From assembly GCF_019218285.1 (NCBI RefSeq), contig NZ_JAHUZG010000001.1, positions 620,001 through 684,000 of the forward strand: a stretch of DNA of 64,000 nucleotides, given 5' to 3'. The number at the start of each line of letters is the position of its first letter. Position 1 is the stretch's first letter. The translations under genes and the position numbers were made by a program. The DNA is from Antarctobacter sediminis. GTDB lineage: Bacteria; Pseudomonadota; Alphaproteobacteria; Rhodobacterales; Rhodobacteraceae. The notes under the pieces were generated by a model. The model ran no database searches and was not told where the DNA came from. It saw nothing but the letters and a program-made list of their open reading frames with translations. Positions 25,172-33,337 of this stretch are shown piece by piece.

Positions 25172-27199
25172 ATGTCCGACAAGGAAAAAGACGCCAGGAT
25201 CTGGTCGGACGTCATCCATCTCATGCCTGCATGGACGTGGGAGGCGGACGCCGACTTTCGGCTTAATTATGTCAATATCCAACATTCCGGCCTGCAAATG
25301 ACCAGCGATCAGCTGATCGGGCTGCGCATCCTTGGGTCCAGCGCGCCGGATGGGGATGAGGCCGGTCTGGACCGTTTGCTGAACGCGATGCGCGCCCATG
25401 AGGAAATTCGGAGTCTCAGCTATGAACGGGTGATGGTGAATGGCCGCCGTGCCGTTCTGATGGATACCGCCGTGCCGCTGAGAGATGAACAGGGGGCTTT
25501 TGCGGGATACCACGGGATCACCATGAATATCAGCGATGTGCTGCAAAAGGCCGAGGTGGCGGATACCCTGATTGCAGGGCTTAACCGCAGGACAGCCGCG
25601 CTGGAGCAAAGCCTTGTGTCCAAGGCCGCGGAACTGACGGAAACCAACCGCCTTTTGACCGAAATCGTCGAGGGGATGGGCGAGGGCCTGGTCGTGACCA
25701 GCGGGACGCGGCTGGATGACCATGAAAACCGCATCTTGCAGGTCAATCCCGCCTATCTTCGCCTGATGGGCCTGTCACCGGCAGACATCCCCGAGGGGAT
25801 GGCGTTCCGAGATCATCTTCAGTTCCTTGTTGAAAACGGGAAGGCCGTAGACGACCCCGAAGTGCACCGCGAGATCGAAGAACTGGTGTCGTCGGGTGAA
25901 AAAGTGACAATTCGCATCCCGGACAGCGGGCGCAGTTTCTACCTGCAAGCCACGCCGCGCCCTTCGGGTGGGCATGTTCTGGTCCATACCGACATCACCG
26001 ACCTGCGCAACCAGAACGCAGCGCTGCGTGCGGCACGGGATGCGGCGGATGTGGCCAACAAGGCCAAGTCGAGCTTTCTGGCAAATATGAGCCATGAGAT
26101 CCGCACGCCGATGAATGGGATCGTTGGTATGGCGGACCTGCTGACGGAAACCGATCTGGATGCCGATCAGGCGGATTACGTAGCAACGATCCGCAGTGCG
26201 GCGCTTGCTCTGACCTCGTTGATCTCGGACATCCTCGATTTCTCCAAGGTCGAGGCGGGGCGGCTTGAGATCGAAGAGGCCCCCTTTGAACTGGACACGC
26301 TGGTAGAGGAGGTCAGCGATCTGCTGACACCGCTTGCGGCGCAAAAGGGGCTGGAAATGCAGATTACCGTTGACCCCGACGTGCCGCGACTTGTCGAAGG
26401 GGATGCGCTGCGCATCCGGCAGGTTCTGATGAACCTCATGGGCAACGCCATCAAGTTCACAATCCTCGGGCGGGTCAGCCTGCATCTGTCCCGCAAGCAC
26501 GCACGCGGGAACGAGATTCGCTTTGCTGTTACCGACTCCGGGATCGGCATCCCGGCCGAACGATTGGCGCAGATCTTTGACCCTTTCGAACAGGTGCACA
26601 CCGGACGGGAAAAGGAATTCGAAGGCACGGGGCTGGGCCTGACCATCAGCAAAAGGCTTGTGGATGCCATGGGTGGCAGCATCGCCGCGCAATCCACCAT
26701 GGGCGAAGGCACACAGTTTCATGTCGATCTGCCGCTACCTGCAGTGGCGGCTGGCGTGCCTCAGAACGCCGAGGTTTCCATGGCGGACATGCGGCTTGAC
26801 GGGATTTCGGTTCTCGTGGTCGAGGACAACCTGACCAATCAGGCGGTTGCCCGCAAGATGCTGGAACGGCGGGGCGCCGCCGTGGTTTTGGCCGAGAACG
26901 GGCTGCGCGCGGTAGAGTTGTATGACCCTGAATGCTTTGACATCGTTCTGATGGACATTTCGATGCCGGTCATGAACGGGTTGGAGGCGACACGCCTGAT
27001 CCGGGAACACCAGCGCCAACGAGGCTGGGCCCATCGGCCGATCGTCGCGCTGACCGGCAACGCCTTCGACAAGGACCGGGACGAGGCCGAAGCCGTGGGC
27101 ATGGACGGTTTTCTCAGCAAACCGGTGCGGCGGGACGCGCTGTTGCTGACCATCGCAACGCATCTGCAATCGGTTCAATTGCGCGCGGCGGCTTCGTAG
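25172..27199 (+). CDS. Cytoplasmic PAS-PAS hybrid histidine kinase
   Basis: This 675-residue protein has no membrane segment. Two PAS-like domains come first (about 10-125 and 160-280), joined by a short coiled coil. A HisKA domain follows with phospho-acceptor His308 in FLANMSHEIRTPMNGIVGM. The HATPase domain has an N-box around RIRQVLMNLMGNAIKFT and G-boxes DSGIGIP and GTGLGLTISKRLV. The C-terminal receiver has acidic residues at about 551, phospho-Asp595 (IVLMDISMPVMNG), and Lys in FLSKPVRR. It would sense an intracellular cue through PAS and pass phosphate to an unlinked Hpt protein; no Hpt or output gene is adjacent. GGAGG lies 12 bases upstream of the ATG. It is inserted on the plus strand between ilvN and ilvI. 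Confidence 0.92.
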   Translation: MSDKEKDARIWSDVIHLMPAWTWEADADFRLNYVNIQHSGLQMTSDQLIGLRILGSSAPDGDEAGLDRLLNAMRAHEEIRSLSYERVMVNGRRAVLMDTAVPLRDEQGAFAGYHGITMNISDVLQKAEVADTLIAGLNRRTAALEQSLVSKAAELTETNRLLTEIVEGMGEGLVVTSGTRLDDHENRILQVNPAYLRLMGLSPADIPEGMAFRDHLQFLVENGKAVDDPEVHREIEELVSSGEKVTIRIPDSGRSFYLQATPRPSGGHVLVHTDITDLRNQNAALRAARDAADVANKAKSSFLANMSHEIRTPMNGIVGMADLLTETDLDADQADYVATIRSAALALTSLISDILDFSKVEAGRLEIEEAPFELDTLVEEVSDLLTPLAAQKGLEMQITVDPDVPRLVEGDALRIRQVLMNLMGNAIKFTILGRVSLHLSRKHARGNEIRFAVTDSGIGIPAERLAQIFDPFEQVHTGREKEFEGTGLGLTISKRLVDAMGGSIAAQSTMGEGTQFHVDLPLPAVAAGVPQNAEVSMADMRLDGISVLVVEDNLTNQAVARKMLERRGAAVVLAENGLRAVELYDPECFDIVLMDISMPVMNGLEATRLIREHQRQRGWAHRPIVALTGNAFDKDRDEAEAVGMDGFLSKPVRRDALLLTIATHLQSVQLRAAAS

Positions 27200-27205
27200 T
27201 TCAGG

Positions 27206-28207
27206 TCAGAACCCCAAAAGGCGCGGCGAGGCGACGGAACGAACGGCGAAATACAGCAGGACCGGCCCGACCAACCCGGCCACTGTACCGACCGCAAGGT
27301 GGATCACCGGATCTGTTGTGACCTTGAACAGTGCAATCCGGCTGGCCGCTGTGAACAGTGTATGCGCCAGATAGATCGGCATCGACAACTGGCCCAAGCG
27401 GACAAGAAGCCGTGCAACCGCCCCCCCGGTTCCCGACCACGGCGGCATCAACAGAATGAAGGACAGTGACAGCAGCGCGGCAACCAGCTGAAAGGCCCAA
27501 ACGCTTTCGGGCAGCGCAAAACTGACCAGTTGCACCACCACGAAGACCGTCAGTGCCTTCAGCGCGGTGGAGGGGCCAGAGGGCAACCTGCCAGCCCGAG
27601 CCAGCCAGATACCCAGAAAGAAGAGACCCATGTGCAGCGCCGCGTTCACGGTCAGCGGGCCCAGCGGCAACCCGGGCAGCGAAACCACCGCCATGGCCAA
27701 AAGCGCCAGCGCCAGCCATGCCCAACCTGGGCGGGGGGTCTTGCCCGGAACGGCAATCAGCAAGCCCGCGATCTGGATCAGGAACAGCGCCCAAAGGAAC
27801 CACAGGTGGTCGCGTGGCGGCAGCGGCCAAGAAAATAGATCCGTCAGGGCCTCGGGCGAATTCGCAGCCCCGCCCGCAAGGTAGCGGAAACCGGCAAAGA
27901 CATAGGTCCAAAGCAACAGCGGCCAGAGCAGCCGGATCGCCTTGTCCCTTGCGCCGCGCACCAACGGTTTGCGCCGCGCCGAGGCTTCGAAGGTGACACC
28001 GGACAACAGGAAGAAAAGCGGCATATGGAAGTTGTAGATCAGCTTTTCCACAACAGAAAACAGCCGGTCCGCCGGGATCAGCCCTGCCGCTTGCGCGCCC
28101 AGCCATGCATGACCAAAGACAACAAGGACGATGCCCGCCCCCTTGGCCCGGTCAAGCCAGTGAACCCGGCTTGACGAACCGGTGATGTCCTTGATGTCAC
28201 GGCCCAA
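27206..28207 (-). CDS. Acyltransferase 3 family membrane protein
   Basis: This 333-residue protein has about ten hydrophobic segments and the acyltransferase-3 hallmarks: WLDRAKGAGIVLVVFGHAW at the N-terminus (family R/K...G..H motif), then HMPLFFLLSGVTFEAS, and LWFLWALFLIQIAGLL further on. Such enzymes O-acylate surface sugars or glycans (for example OafA-like or succinyl transfer). The start appears to be a TTG at 28207 with AAAGGG nine bases upstream; no good ATG exists nearby. It ends seven bases from the end of the convergent kinase gene. The acceptor is unknown and no polysaccharide genes are adjacent. Confidence 0.8.
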   Translation of the reverse strand: MGRDIKDITGSSSRVHWLDRAKGAGIVLVVFGHAWLGAQAAGLIPADRLFSVVEKLIYNFHMPLFFLLSGVTFEASARRKPLVRGARDKAIRLLWPLLLWTYVFAGFRYLAGGAANSPEALTDLFSWPLPPRDHLWFLWALFLIQIAGLLIAVPGKTPRPGWAWLALALLAMAVVSLPGLPLGPLTVNAALHMGLFFLGIWLARAGRLPSGPSTALKALTVFVVVQLVSFALPESVWAFQLVAALLSLSFILLMPPWSGTGGAVARLLVRLGQLSMPIYLAHTLFTAASRIALFKVTTDPVIHLAVGTVAGLVGPVLLYFAVRSVASPRLLGF

Positions 28208-28312
28208 ATCCGCTGGCCCTTTTGGATTACTGTCGTCGCACTATCGGCATTGCAGCCTTGCCTGTCCAGCCGCATGGGCGCGGTTGCACGGTCACAACGG
28301 CAGGGGCAAAGG

Positions 28313-28346
28313 AAAAAGGCACGATGACCATTCTGGCCACCGTGCC
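28313..28346 (-). terminator. Intrinsic terminator of ilvI
   Basis: On the minus strand a 12-bp stem (GGCACGGTGGCC with GGTCATCGTGCC, two G-U pairs, loop AGAAT) is followed by five U. It lies about 70 bases after the ilvI stop codon. It separates ilvI from the acyltransferase and ilvN genes further downstream. Confidence 0.85.
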
Positions 28347-28414
28347 CTTTTTTCAATGTCGTGCGTTTCCGGCTATTTCACCCTCCCGCCAGATCCGGCG
28401 GGCAGGGCGACGCA

Positions 28415-30169
28415 TCACACCAGAACGGCACCTTTGCCGGCAATGGCGTTGGTGGCCTTGGCGTCCCCCAGCAGCATCTTGTTGTGCGGCTCGCCCGAGG
28501 GGATCATCGGGAAGCAGTTTTCGTGCTTTTCAACGAGGCAATCAAAGATCACCGGGCCGTCATGGTCCAGCATTTCCATAATCGCATCGTCAAGATCCGC
28601 GGGATCCTTGCAGATGATGCCTTTGGCACCAAAGGCCTCGGCCAGCTTGACGAAATCGGGCAGCGCCTCGGACCAGGAGTGCGAATACCGCTCACCATGC
28701 AGAAGCTGCTGCCACTGACGCACCATGCCAAGGCGTTCGTTGTTCAGGATGAACTGCTTGACCGGCAGGCGGTACTGAACCGCGGTTCCCATTTCCTGCA
28801 TGTTCATCAGCCAAGAAGCCTCGCCCGCGACATTGATGACCAAGGCTTCGGGGTGGGCAATCTGCACGCCGATGGAAGCAGGGAAACCATAGCCCATGGT
28901 GCCAAGGCCACCGGAGGTCATCCAGCGGTTCGGATCTTCAAAGCCAAGGTATTGCGCCGCCCACATCTGGTGCTGTCCGACCTCGGTGGTGATGTACCGG
29001 TCTCGGCCCTTGGTCAGGGCCTCAAGGCGGGCAAGCGCGTGCTGCGGCTTGATCGAACCTTCGGAAGGTTTGAACTTGAGGCAGTCGACCTTTTTCCACT
29101 CTTCGATCTGCGCCCACCACTTGGCCAGCGCCTCGCGGTTGACCTTGCGGCCGCGGGCCTTCCAAAGGTTCAGCACGTCTTCCAGCACATGGCCCACATC
29201 GCCGATGATCGGCGTGTCGGTCTTGATGACCTTGTTGATCGACGACGGGTCGATATCAATATGCGCCTTGTGCGAGTTCGGGCTGAAGGCATCAAGCCGA
29301 CCGGTGATCCGGTCATCGAAACGTGCGCCAATGTTGATCAGCAGATCGCAGCCATGCATGGCAAGGTTGGCCTCGTAAAGACCATGCATCCCGAGCATGC
29401 CCAGCCACTGCCGGCCCGAGGCCGGGTAGGCACCAAGACCCATCAGCGTCGAGGTGATCGGAAAACCGGTGGCATCCACCAGTTCGCGCAACAACTGGCT
29501 GGCTGCGGGGCCAGAGTTGATAACGCCGCCGCCGGTGTAGAAAATCGGCTTTTCCGCGGTTTCGATCTCTTCGACCAGCGCCTCGATCATCGCCATGTCG
29601 CCTTTGACTTGCGGCTGGTAATGGCTGGTCACGGTCTTGGGGATGCCCTGATACTGCGCGCTGGCGAATTGGACGTCCTTGGGAATGTCGATCAGCACCG
29701 GACCGGGACGGCCCGACGTCGCAACATGGAACGCCTCGTGGATGGTCGAAGACAGCCGCGCAGTGTCCTTCACCAGCCAGTTGTGCTTGGTGCAGGGGCG
29801 GGTGATGCCCACGGTATCTGCCTCCTGAAAGGCGTCCGAGCCAATCATGAAGGTTGGCACCTGTCCGGTGAGGACGACAATCGGGATCGAGTCCATCAGC
29901 GCGTCGGTCAGGCCGGTGACGGCGTTGGTCGCACCGGGCCCCGAGGTCACAAGGACAACGCCGGGCTTGCCGGTCGAGCGCGCATACCCTTCGGCGGCGT
30001 GAACCGCACCCTGTTCGTGGCGAACAAGGATGTGGCGAATGTCATTCTGCTGAAAGACCTCGTCGTAAATCGGTAGTACAGCGCCGCCAGGGTAGCCGAA
30101 TACCGTGTCCACACCCTGGTCCTTGAGGGCCTGAACCACCATTTTCGCTCCGGTCATCTGACGTGTCAT
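28415..30169 (-). CDS. ilvI: Acetolactate synthase large (catalytic) subunit
   Basis: This 584-residue ThDP and FAD enzyme makes 2-acetolactate or 2-aceto-2-hydroxybutyrate, the first common step of valine, leucine and isoleucine synthesis. The N-terminal pyrimidine-binding domain has the catalytic Glu in VRHEQGAVHAAEGYARS, preceded by FGYPGGAVLPIYDEV. The FAD-binding middle domain includes IGARFDDRITGRLD. The C-terminal ThDP-diphosphate domain is present, though the GDG position reads NVAGEASWLMNMQE here rather than GDG-S. The ATG at 30169 has GGAGA upstream; an in-frame start six codons earlier is possible. Expression is controlled by the leader peptide and attenuator directly upstream, and a strong terminator follows the gene. 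Confidence 0.96.
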   Translation of the reverse strand: MTRQMTGAKMVVQALKDQGVDTVFGYPGGAVLPIYDEVFQQNDIRHILVRHEQGAVHAAEGYARSTGKPGVVLVTSGPGATNAVTGLTDALMDSIPIVVLTGQVPTFMIGSDAFQEADTVGITRPCTKHNWLVKDTARLSSTIHEAFHVATSGRPGPVLIDIPKDVQFASAQYQGIPKTVTSHYQPQVKGDMAMIEALVEEIETAEKPIFYTGGGVINSGPAASQLLRELVDATGFPITSTLMGLGAYPASGRQWLGMLGMHGLYEANLAMHGCDLLINIGARFDDRITGRLDAFSPNSHKAHIDIDPSSINKVIKTDTPIIGDVGHVLEDVLNLWKARGRKVNREALAKWWAQIEEWKKVDCLKFKPSEGSIKPQHALARLEALTKGRDRYITTEVGQHQMWAAQYLGFEDPNRWMTSGGLGTMGYGFPASIGVQIAHPEALVINVAGEASWLMNMQEMGTAVQYRLPVKQFILNNERLGMVRQWQQLLHGERYSHSWSEALPDFVKLAEAFGAKGIICKDPADLDDAIMEMLDHDGPVIFDCLVEKHENCFPMIPSGEPHNKMLLGDAKATNAIAGKGAVLV

Positions 30170-30207
30170 CGCTGTTTCTCCGTTCACGACACTTAACGTT
30201 TGCGTAC

Positions 30208-30243
30208 AAAAAAGCCCCCGAGGGTCAGTCGGGGGCGCATGGG
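30208..30243 (-). promoter_or_regulatory. ilv attenuator: terminator and competing antiterminator arm
   Basis: On the minus strand an 8-bp terminator stem (GCCCCCGA at 30236-30229 with TCGGGGGC at 30221-30214, 7-base loop) is followed by six U at 30213-30208. A second, mutually exclusive pairing is possible: GGCGCATGGG, inside the end of the leader peptide at 30279-30270, pairs perfectly (10 bp) with CCCATGCGCC at 30243-30234, which overlaps the first arm of the terminator by three bases. A ribosome stalled at the Leu/Val/Ile codons would leave the antiterminator free. One that reaches the stop codon would cover it and let the terminator form. The mechanism is inferred from the layout. Confidence 0.85.
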
Positions 30244-30262
30244 GACCTTTAGGGTTTCCGGG

Positions 30263-30310
30263 TTACCGGCCCATGCGCCTTGTTCCTACGATTACCACTA
30301 GCGTGGACAT
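30263..30310 (-). CDS. ilvL: ilv leader peptide (attenuation sensor)
   Basis: This is a 15-residue open frame, MSTLVVIVGTRRMGR, with an ideal ribosome site (AAAGGAG nine bases before the ATG). It carries five consecutive branched-chain codons (CTA GTG GTA ATC GTA, that is Leu-Val-Val-Ile-Val) and a TAA stop just before the antiterminator/terminator region. It lies about 95 bases upstream of the ilvI start and behind a promoter-like sequence. This is the classical arrangement of amino-acid biosynthetic attenuators: low levels of charged Leu, Val or Ile tRNA stall the ribosome and permit transcription into ilvI. The peptide itself probably has no function. It is much shorter than the 32-residue enteric ilvL. 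Confidence 0.92.
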   Translation of the reverse strand: MSTLVVIVGTRRMGR

Positions 30311-30338
30311 GCCCGAGGCTCCTTTGTATCGCGCGGGG

Positions 30339-30367
30339 ACACTATGGCGCGAGTCACGGGGCGTCAA
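30339..30367 (-). promoter_or_regulatory. Probable sigma-70 promoter of the ilvL-ilvI unit
   Basis: On the minus strand TTGACG (30367-30362) and TAGTGT (30344-30339) are 17 bases apart. They would start transcription around 30332, about 20 bases before the leader ATG. The -35 box is strong and the -10 box weak. Confidence 0.55.
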
Positions 30368-30552
30368 CCGTTGATGTGGCAGAAAGCAAATTTCGTGGCA
30401 GCCGTCGGCGGCTTTGCGAAAATTTCCGCGAGTCGGATCGGGGCGATCCATGCAGAAATGCTGTGCAGCCATGCGCATATCCATGATTGCGGAGATGAGG
30501 CATTGTCTGGCAAGTGCTGAACCAAACAGTTCAGTTCGCAACGGAGGCCATC

Positions 30553-30705
30553 ATGCTGCGATCCCGACATAACCGCGAGTTCACCCGCTTCAAGGCCATC
30601 TCTCTGATGGCGCTGATCCTTCTGGCCTTTACGCTTGGCGGCGGCGGCCAGACAGCCGGGGCCGGCACGGTTCCCGCCGCGGTGGCCGTTCACTGGTATC
30701 CTTGA
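30553..30705 (+). CDS. Small hydrophobic protein, paralogue of the next gene
   Basis: This 50-residue protein has a basic N-terminus (LRSRHNREFTRFKA), one hydrophobic helix (SLMALILLAFTLGGGG), then a short tail ending in VPAAVAVHWYP. GGAGG lies five bases before the ATG. It could be a cleaved signal peptide with a roughly 20-residue mature peptide or a single-span membrane protein. It aligns with the small protein at 30801 in the pattern R-F-T-K-A-L-A-L-L-A-LGG-G-A-T...PA.V..W. No database family is recognised. An inverted repeat (CTGAAC-N6-GTTCAG at 30517-30534) lies just upstream and could be an operator. Confidence 0.5.
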   Translation: MLRSRHNREFTRFKAISLMALILLAFTLGGGGQTAGAGTVPAAVAVHWYP

Positions 30706-30800
30706 CGGTTCTGCAACAATCACGCGCGGCAACGTGAATTGTGCGAAGGGGCAGGTTGGGCGATGCTAAAGGCGTAGCAATAGGAGACGAGGGTCTCGAC

Positions 30801-31010
30801 ATGACAAAAAATGTATTTTTCCGCGACTTCACGATCTGCAAGGCGGTGGCGCTGGTTGCGTTGATGGGTCTTGCAGCGGCGCTTGGCGGCGTGCCCAAGG
30901 GCGGGACGGCGCTGGCCGAAACGGCAACATCCGAGGCCAAGCTGATCCCGGCGACGGTCTACAAATTCTGGGACGAGTGCGACACCGAAAAGACCGGCGT
31001 CGACCTCTGA
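30801..31010 (+). CDS. Small secreted or membrane protein, paralogue of the previous gene
   Basis: This 69-residue protein has a basic start (TKNVFFRDFTICKA), a hydrophobic core (VALVALMGLAAALGG) and a possible signal-peptidase site near ALAETA. A mature acidic tail of about 35 residues follows, ending IPATVYKFWDECDTEKTGVDL. Its start region is unusual: GAGAC and GTCTC pair around a GAGG loop at 30784-30797, so one candidate ribosome site sits in a hairpin loop directly before the ATG, with AGGAGA just upstream as the other candidate. It is co-directional with the related 50-residue gene, 95 bases downstream of it. Its role is unknown. Confidence 0.6.
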   Translation: MTKNVFFRDFTICKAVALVALMGLAAALGGVPKGGTALAETATSEAKLIPATVYKFWDECDTEKTGVDL

Positions 31011-31043
31011 GGCGCGATCACACGGCCGGACCGGCGCGCCGCA

Positions 31044-31688
31044 TTACAGGTTGGCGCCGGTCCCCTGCAACACGCCGTGTTCCAGCGCATAGCGCATCAG
31101 GGCGGCGGTGCTGCTGACCCCCAGTTTGCGGCGGATGTTCTTACGGTGGGTTTCGACCGTACGCACCGAGATATCCAGCGCAATCGCCACCTCTTTGTTG
31201 GACTTTCCCTGCGCCAGTTGTAGCAGGACCATCTGTTCGCGGTTGGTCAACTGTTCGCGCTCCTGCCCGCCGGGGGCCAGCGCGCCTTCGGCACCGGTGC
31301 ACAGGTAACGTTCCCCCGTCATGACCGTGTCGATGGCTGTCTTGATCTCTTCGGTCGGCACATCCTTGAGGACATAGCCACAAGCACCGTGGCTGAGCGC
31401 GGTCGAGATATATTCGGGCGTGTCATGCATCGACAGGATCAGCACGCGAGTGGCCGGGCGGCGTTCGAGGATCATCTCGGTCGCGCTGAGACCGCCCAGT
31501 CCGGGCATGTTTAGATCCATCAGGATCACGTCCGGCGACAACTCGTCCAATCTGTCGATCATGGTCTGACCGTCCGACAAGGTCGCGATCACGGTGATGT
31601 CGTCATAGCCGTCGAGGATCGCTTCGATCCCTTCGGCGACCATGGGGTGATCATCGACAACAACGACTCGGGTGGGGGCAGGGGTCAT
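31044..31688 (-). CDS. NarL/LuxR-family response regulator
   Basis: This 214-residue protein has an N-terminal receiver domain with acidic pair Asp12-Asp13, phospho-acceptor Asp58 (VILMDLNMPGLGG) and the conserved Lys in YVLKDVPTEE. A C-terminal LuxR helix-turn-helix follows (LTNREQMVLLQLAQGKSNKEVAIALDISVRTVETHRKNIRRKLG). Its ATG overlaps the stop codon of the sensor kinase gene (ATGA), so the two are translated together. The pair is divergent from the TRAP operon, its most likely target. Which metabolite triggers it is unknown. Confidence 0.93.
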   Translation of the reverse strand: MTPAPTRVVVVDDHPMVAEGIEAILDGYDDITVIATLSDGQTMIDRLDELSPDVILMDLNMPGLGGLSATEMILERRPATRVLILSMHDTPEYISTALSHGACGYVLKDVPTEEIKTAIDTVMTGERYLCTGAEGALAPGGQEREQLTNREQMVLLQLAQGKSNKEVAIALDISVRTVETHRKNIRRKLGVSSTAALMRYALEHGVLQGTGANL

Positions 31689-33094
31689 GCGCGGACTTTC
31701 GGTTTCGGGATTGCGCCCTCTTCGGGCGGCAACAGATGCGTCAGCGGCACCTGCGCCTCGATAACGGTGCCGCCGCGTGACGACAAGACGCGCAGGGTGC
31801 CATCCAGCTGTTCCATACGTTCCTGCATGTTGCGCAGACCGATCCCGCGGGTCGCGCCGCCGGTTTCACGCATGCCGGTGCCATTGTCGGCAATACGCAG
31901 GGTCGCCCCGGCCCGGTGGCCGCGCAGGTCGATGTCAACATGGGTCGCGCCGGCGTGGCGTTCGATGTTGGTCAGAGCCTCTTGCGCAATACGGAACAGC
32001 GCGATCTTGGCCTCGGGGTCCAGACGGTTGCGAAAGACAACGGTGTTGAACTCGGTTTCGATGCCGGTGCGTTGGCGGAACTCTTCGGCCAGCGCCTTGA
32101 TCGCAGGACCAAGACCAAGATCATCCAGAACACCGGGTCGAAGGTCCCGGCTTATCCGGCGGACCTCGTTGATGGCCTGCCCCAGATTGTCAGCCCCTTT
32201 GGCGAGGGTTTCCTCGGCCTTGGGATCGCCCGCGACCACCCGGCGCCGCGCAATTTCCAGCGCGTATTTCACGCCGACAAGGATCTGGCTGATCCCGTCG
32301 TGCAATTCCCGCGCGACGCGGCCGCGTTCTTCTTCCTGAGCGTCCAGAACGCGTTGGGTCAGCTCCTTGAGCTTGGCATCCGCAAGACGCCTTTCCCGCA
32401 GGTTCAGCACCACCCCAGAGAAAAAGACCATCAAGAGCGCCCCGAGGGTGATTGCACCGATGTAGATAAAGTTGCGCTGAACACGCGCCTCGACCTCGGC
32501 CCTTGAGGCCGCGACCGTTGCCAGCACATCGTCGATGAACACACCGGTGCCGATGGCCCAACGCCAGCTTTGCAACCCAAGAACATATGTCACCATCCGC
32601 GCCTCTTCGCCGGTCGATGGTTTCGGCCAGAGGTGTTCGACATAACCCGCGCCTTGCCGGGCGGTTTCGATGTATTCGCGAATGACATAGGTGCCTTCGC
32701 TGTCGGTCAGGTCCAGATGATCGTGATTGATCAGGTCCGTCTGACGAGGCGAGACAAGGTTCTTGCCGTCGTAATCATAGACAAAGAAGAAACCTTCTTC
32801 GCCATAGATCATCGCGGCGAGGATCTGGAGGATCTGCTGTTTTGCATCCTCGTCATCCGGCGCGGCAGAACCATAGACGAAATAGAATCCGTTGCGGGCC
32901 TGAGTGACGTAATTGCGCAACTCGCGCTTCTTGGCCTCAAGCAGTTGGGTTTCCAGCCCCCGGATTTCGCGCTCGGCAAGGCTACGTGCCTGATTGGCCA
33001 CCAACAGCGCGATGGCCGAAACCGCCAGAACCAGCGGCACGCTGGCCAGCAGAAACAGTTTCTGCCCGTAGGTGATGCGAAACCGCGCGAACAT
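31685..33094 (-). CDS. Cache-domain sensor histidine kinase (HisKA_3/NarX-like)
   Basis: This 469-residue inner-membrane kinase has membrane segments at about 12-33 and 210-231 flanking a periplasmic single-Cache domain (EEGFFFVYDYDGKNLVSPRQTDLINHDHLDLTDSEGTYVIREYIE), typical of sensors for small carboxylates. The cytoplasmic HisKA_3 region has phospho-His265 (EEERGRVARELHDGISQ), and the HATPase domain ends with DNGTGM and GIGLRNMQERM. The final residues are Pro- and Lys-rich. It is co-operonic with the NarL-type regulator and divergent from the TRAP transporter across 243 bases, which suggests it senses the transported carboxylate. I see no clear operator in that gap. Confidence 0.92.
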   Translation of the reverse strand: MFARFRITYGQKLFLLASVPLVLAVSAIALLVANQARSLAEREIRGLETQLLEAKKRELRNYVTQARNGFYFVYGSAAPDDEDAKQQILQILAAMIYGEEGFFFVYDYDGKNLVSPRQTDLINHDHLDLTDSEGTYVIREYIETARQGAGYVEHLWPKPSTGEEARMVTYVLGLQSWRWAIGTGVFIDDVLATVAASRAEVEARVQRNFIYIGAITLGALLMVFFSGVVLNLRERRLADAKLKELTQRVLDAQEEERGRVARELHDGISQILVGVKYALEIARRRVVAGDPKAEETLAKGADNLGQAINEVRRISRDLRPGVLDDLGLGPAIKALAEEFRQRTGIETEFNTVVFRNRLDPEAKIALFRIAQEALTNIERHAGATHVDIDLRGHRAGATLRIADNGTGMRETGGATRGIGLRNMQERMEQLDGTLRVLSSRGGTVIEAQVPLTHLLPPEEGAIPKPKVRA

Positions 33095-33337
33095 GGGCGT
33101 CAGGAAACCACAAACAGGCGCACCGGGGAAAGCCCCGCCGATGCGTCAACTGTGCGTGACGCCCGGGAAAGCGCGTTCGCGAAGCGCTCAAAAACCGTCC
33201 GGAAGGTCAAAAATCCCGCCCATCTCCGTAGCACTGGGTATTTTCAACTCGGAATCGACCTCCTAGTGTTCGGGCACTCAACCCGATCCGCGCGAGGTGG
33301 GGAGCCTTGCGCACAGACAAAATCTGGGAGGATTTAC

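Noticed and set aside
28361-30076. 571-codon plus-strand open frame opposite ilvI
   Set aside because: Antisense of a certain acetolactate synthase gene, with no supporting motifs.
32570-33337. N-terminal extension of the TRAP binding protein by 256 residues
   Set aside because: The extension is the antisense of the sensor kinase. The signal peptide and ribosome site place the start at 33338.
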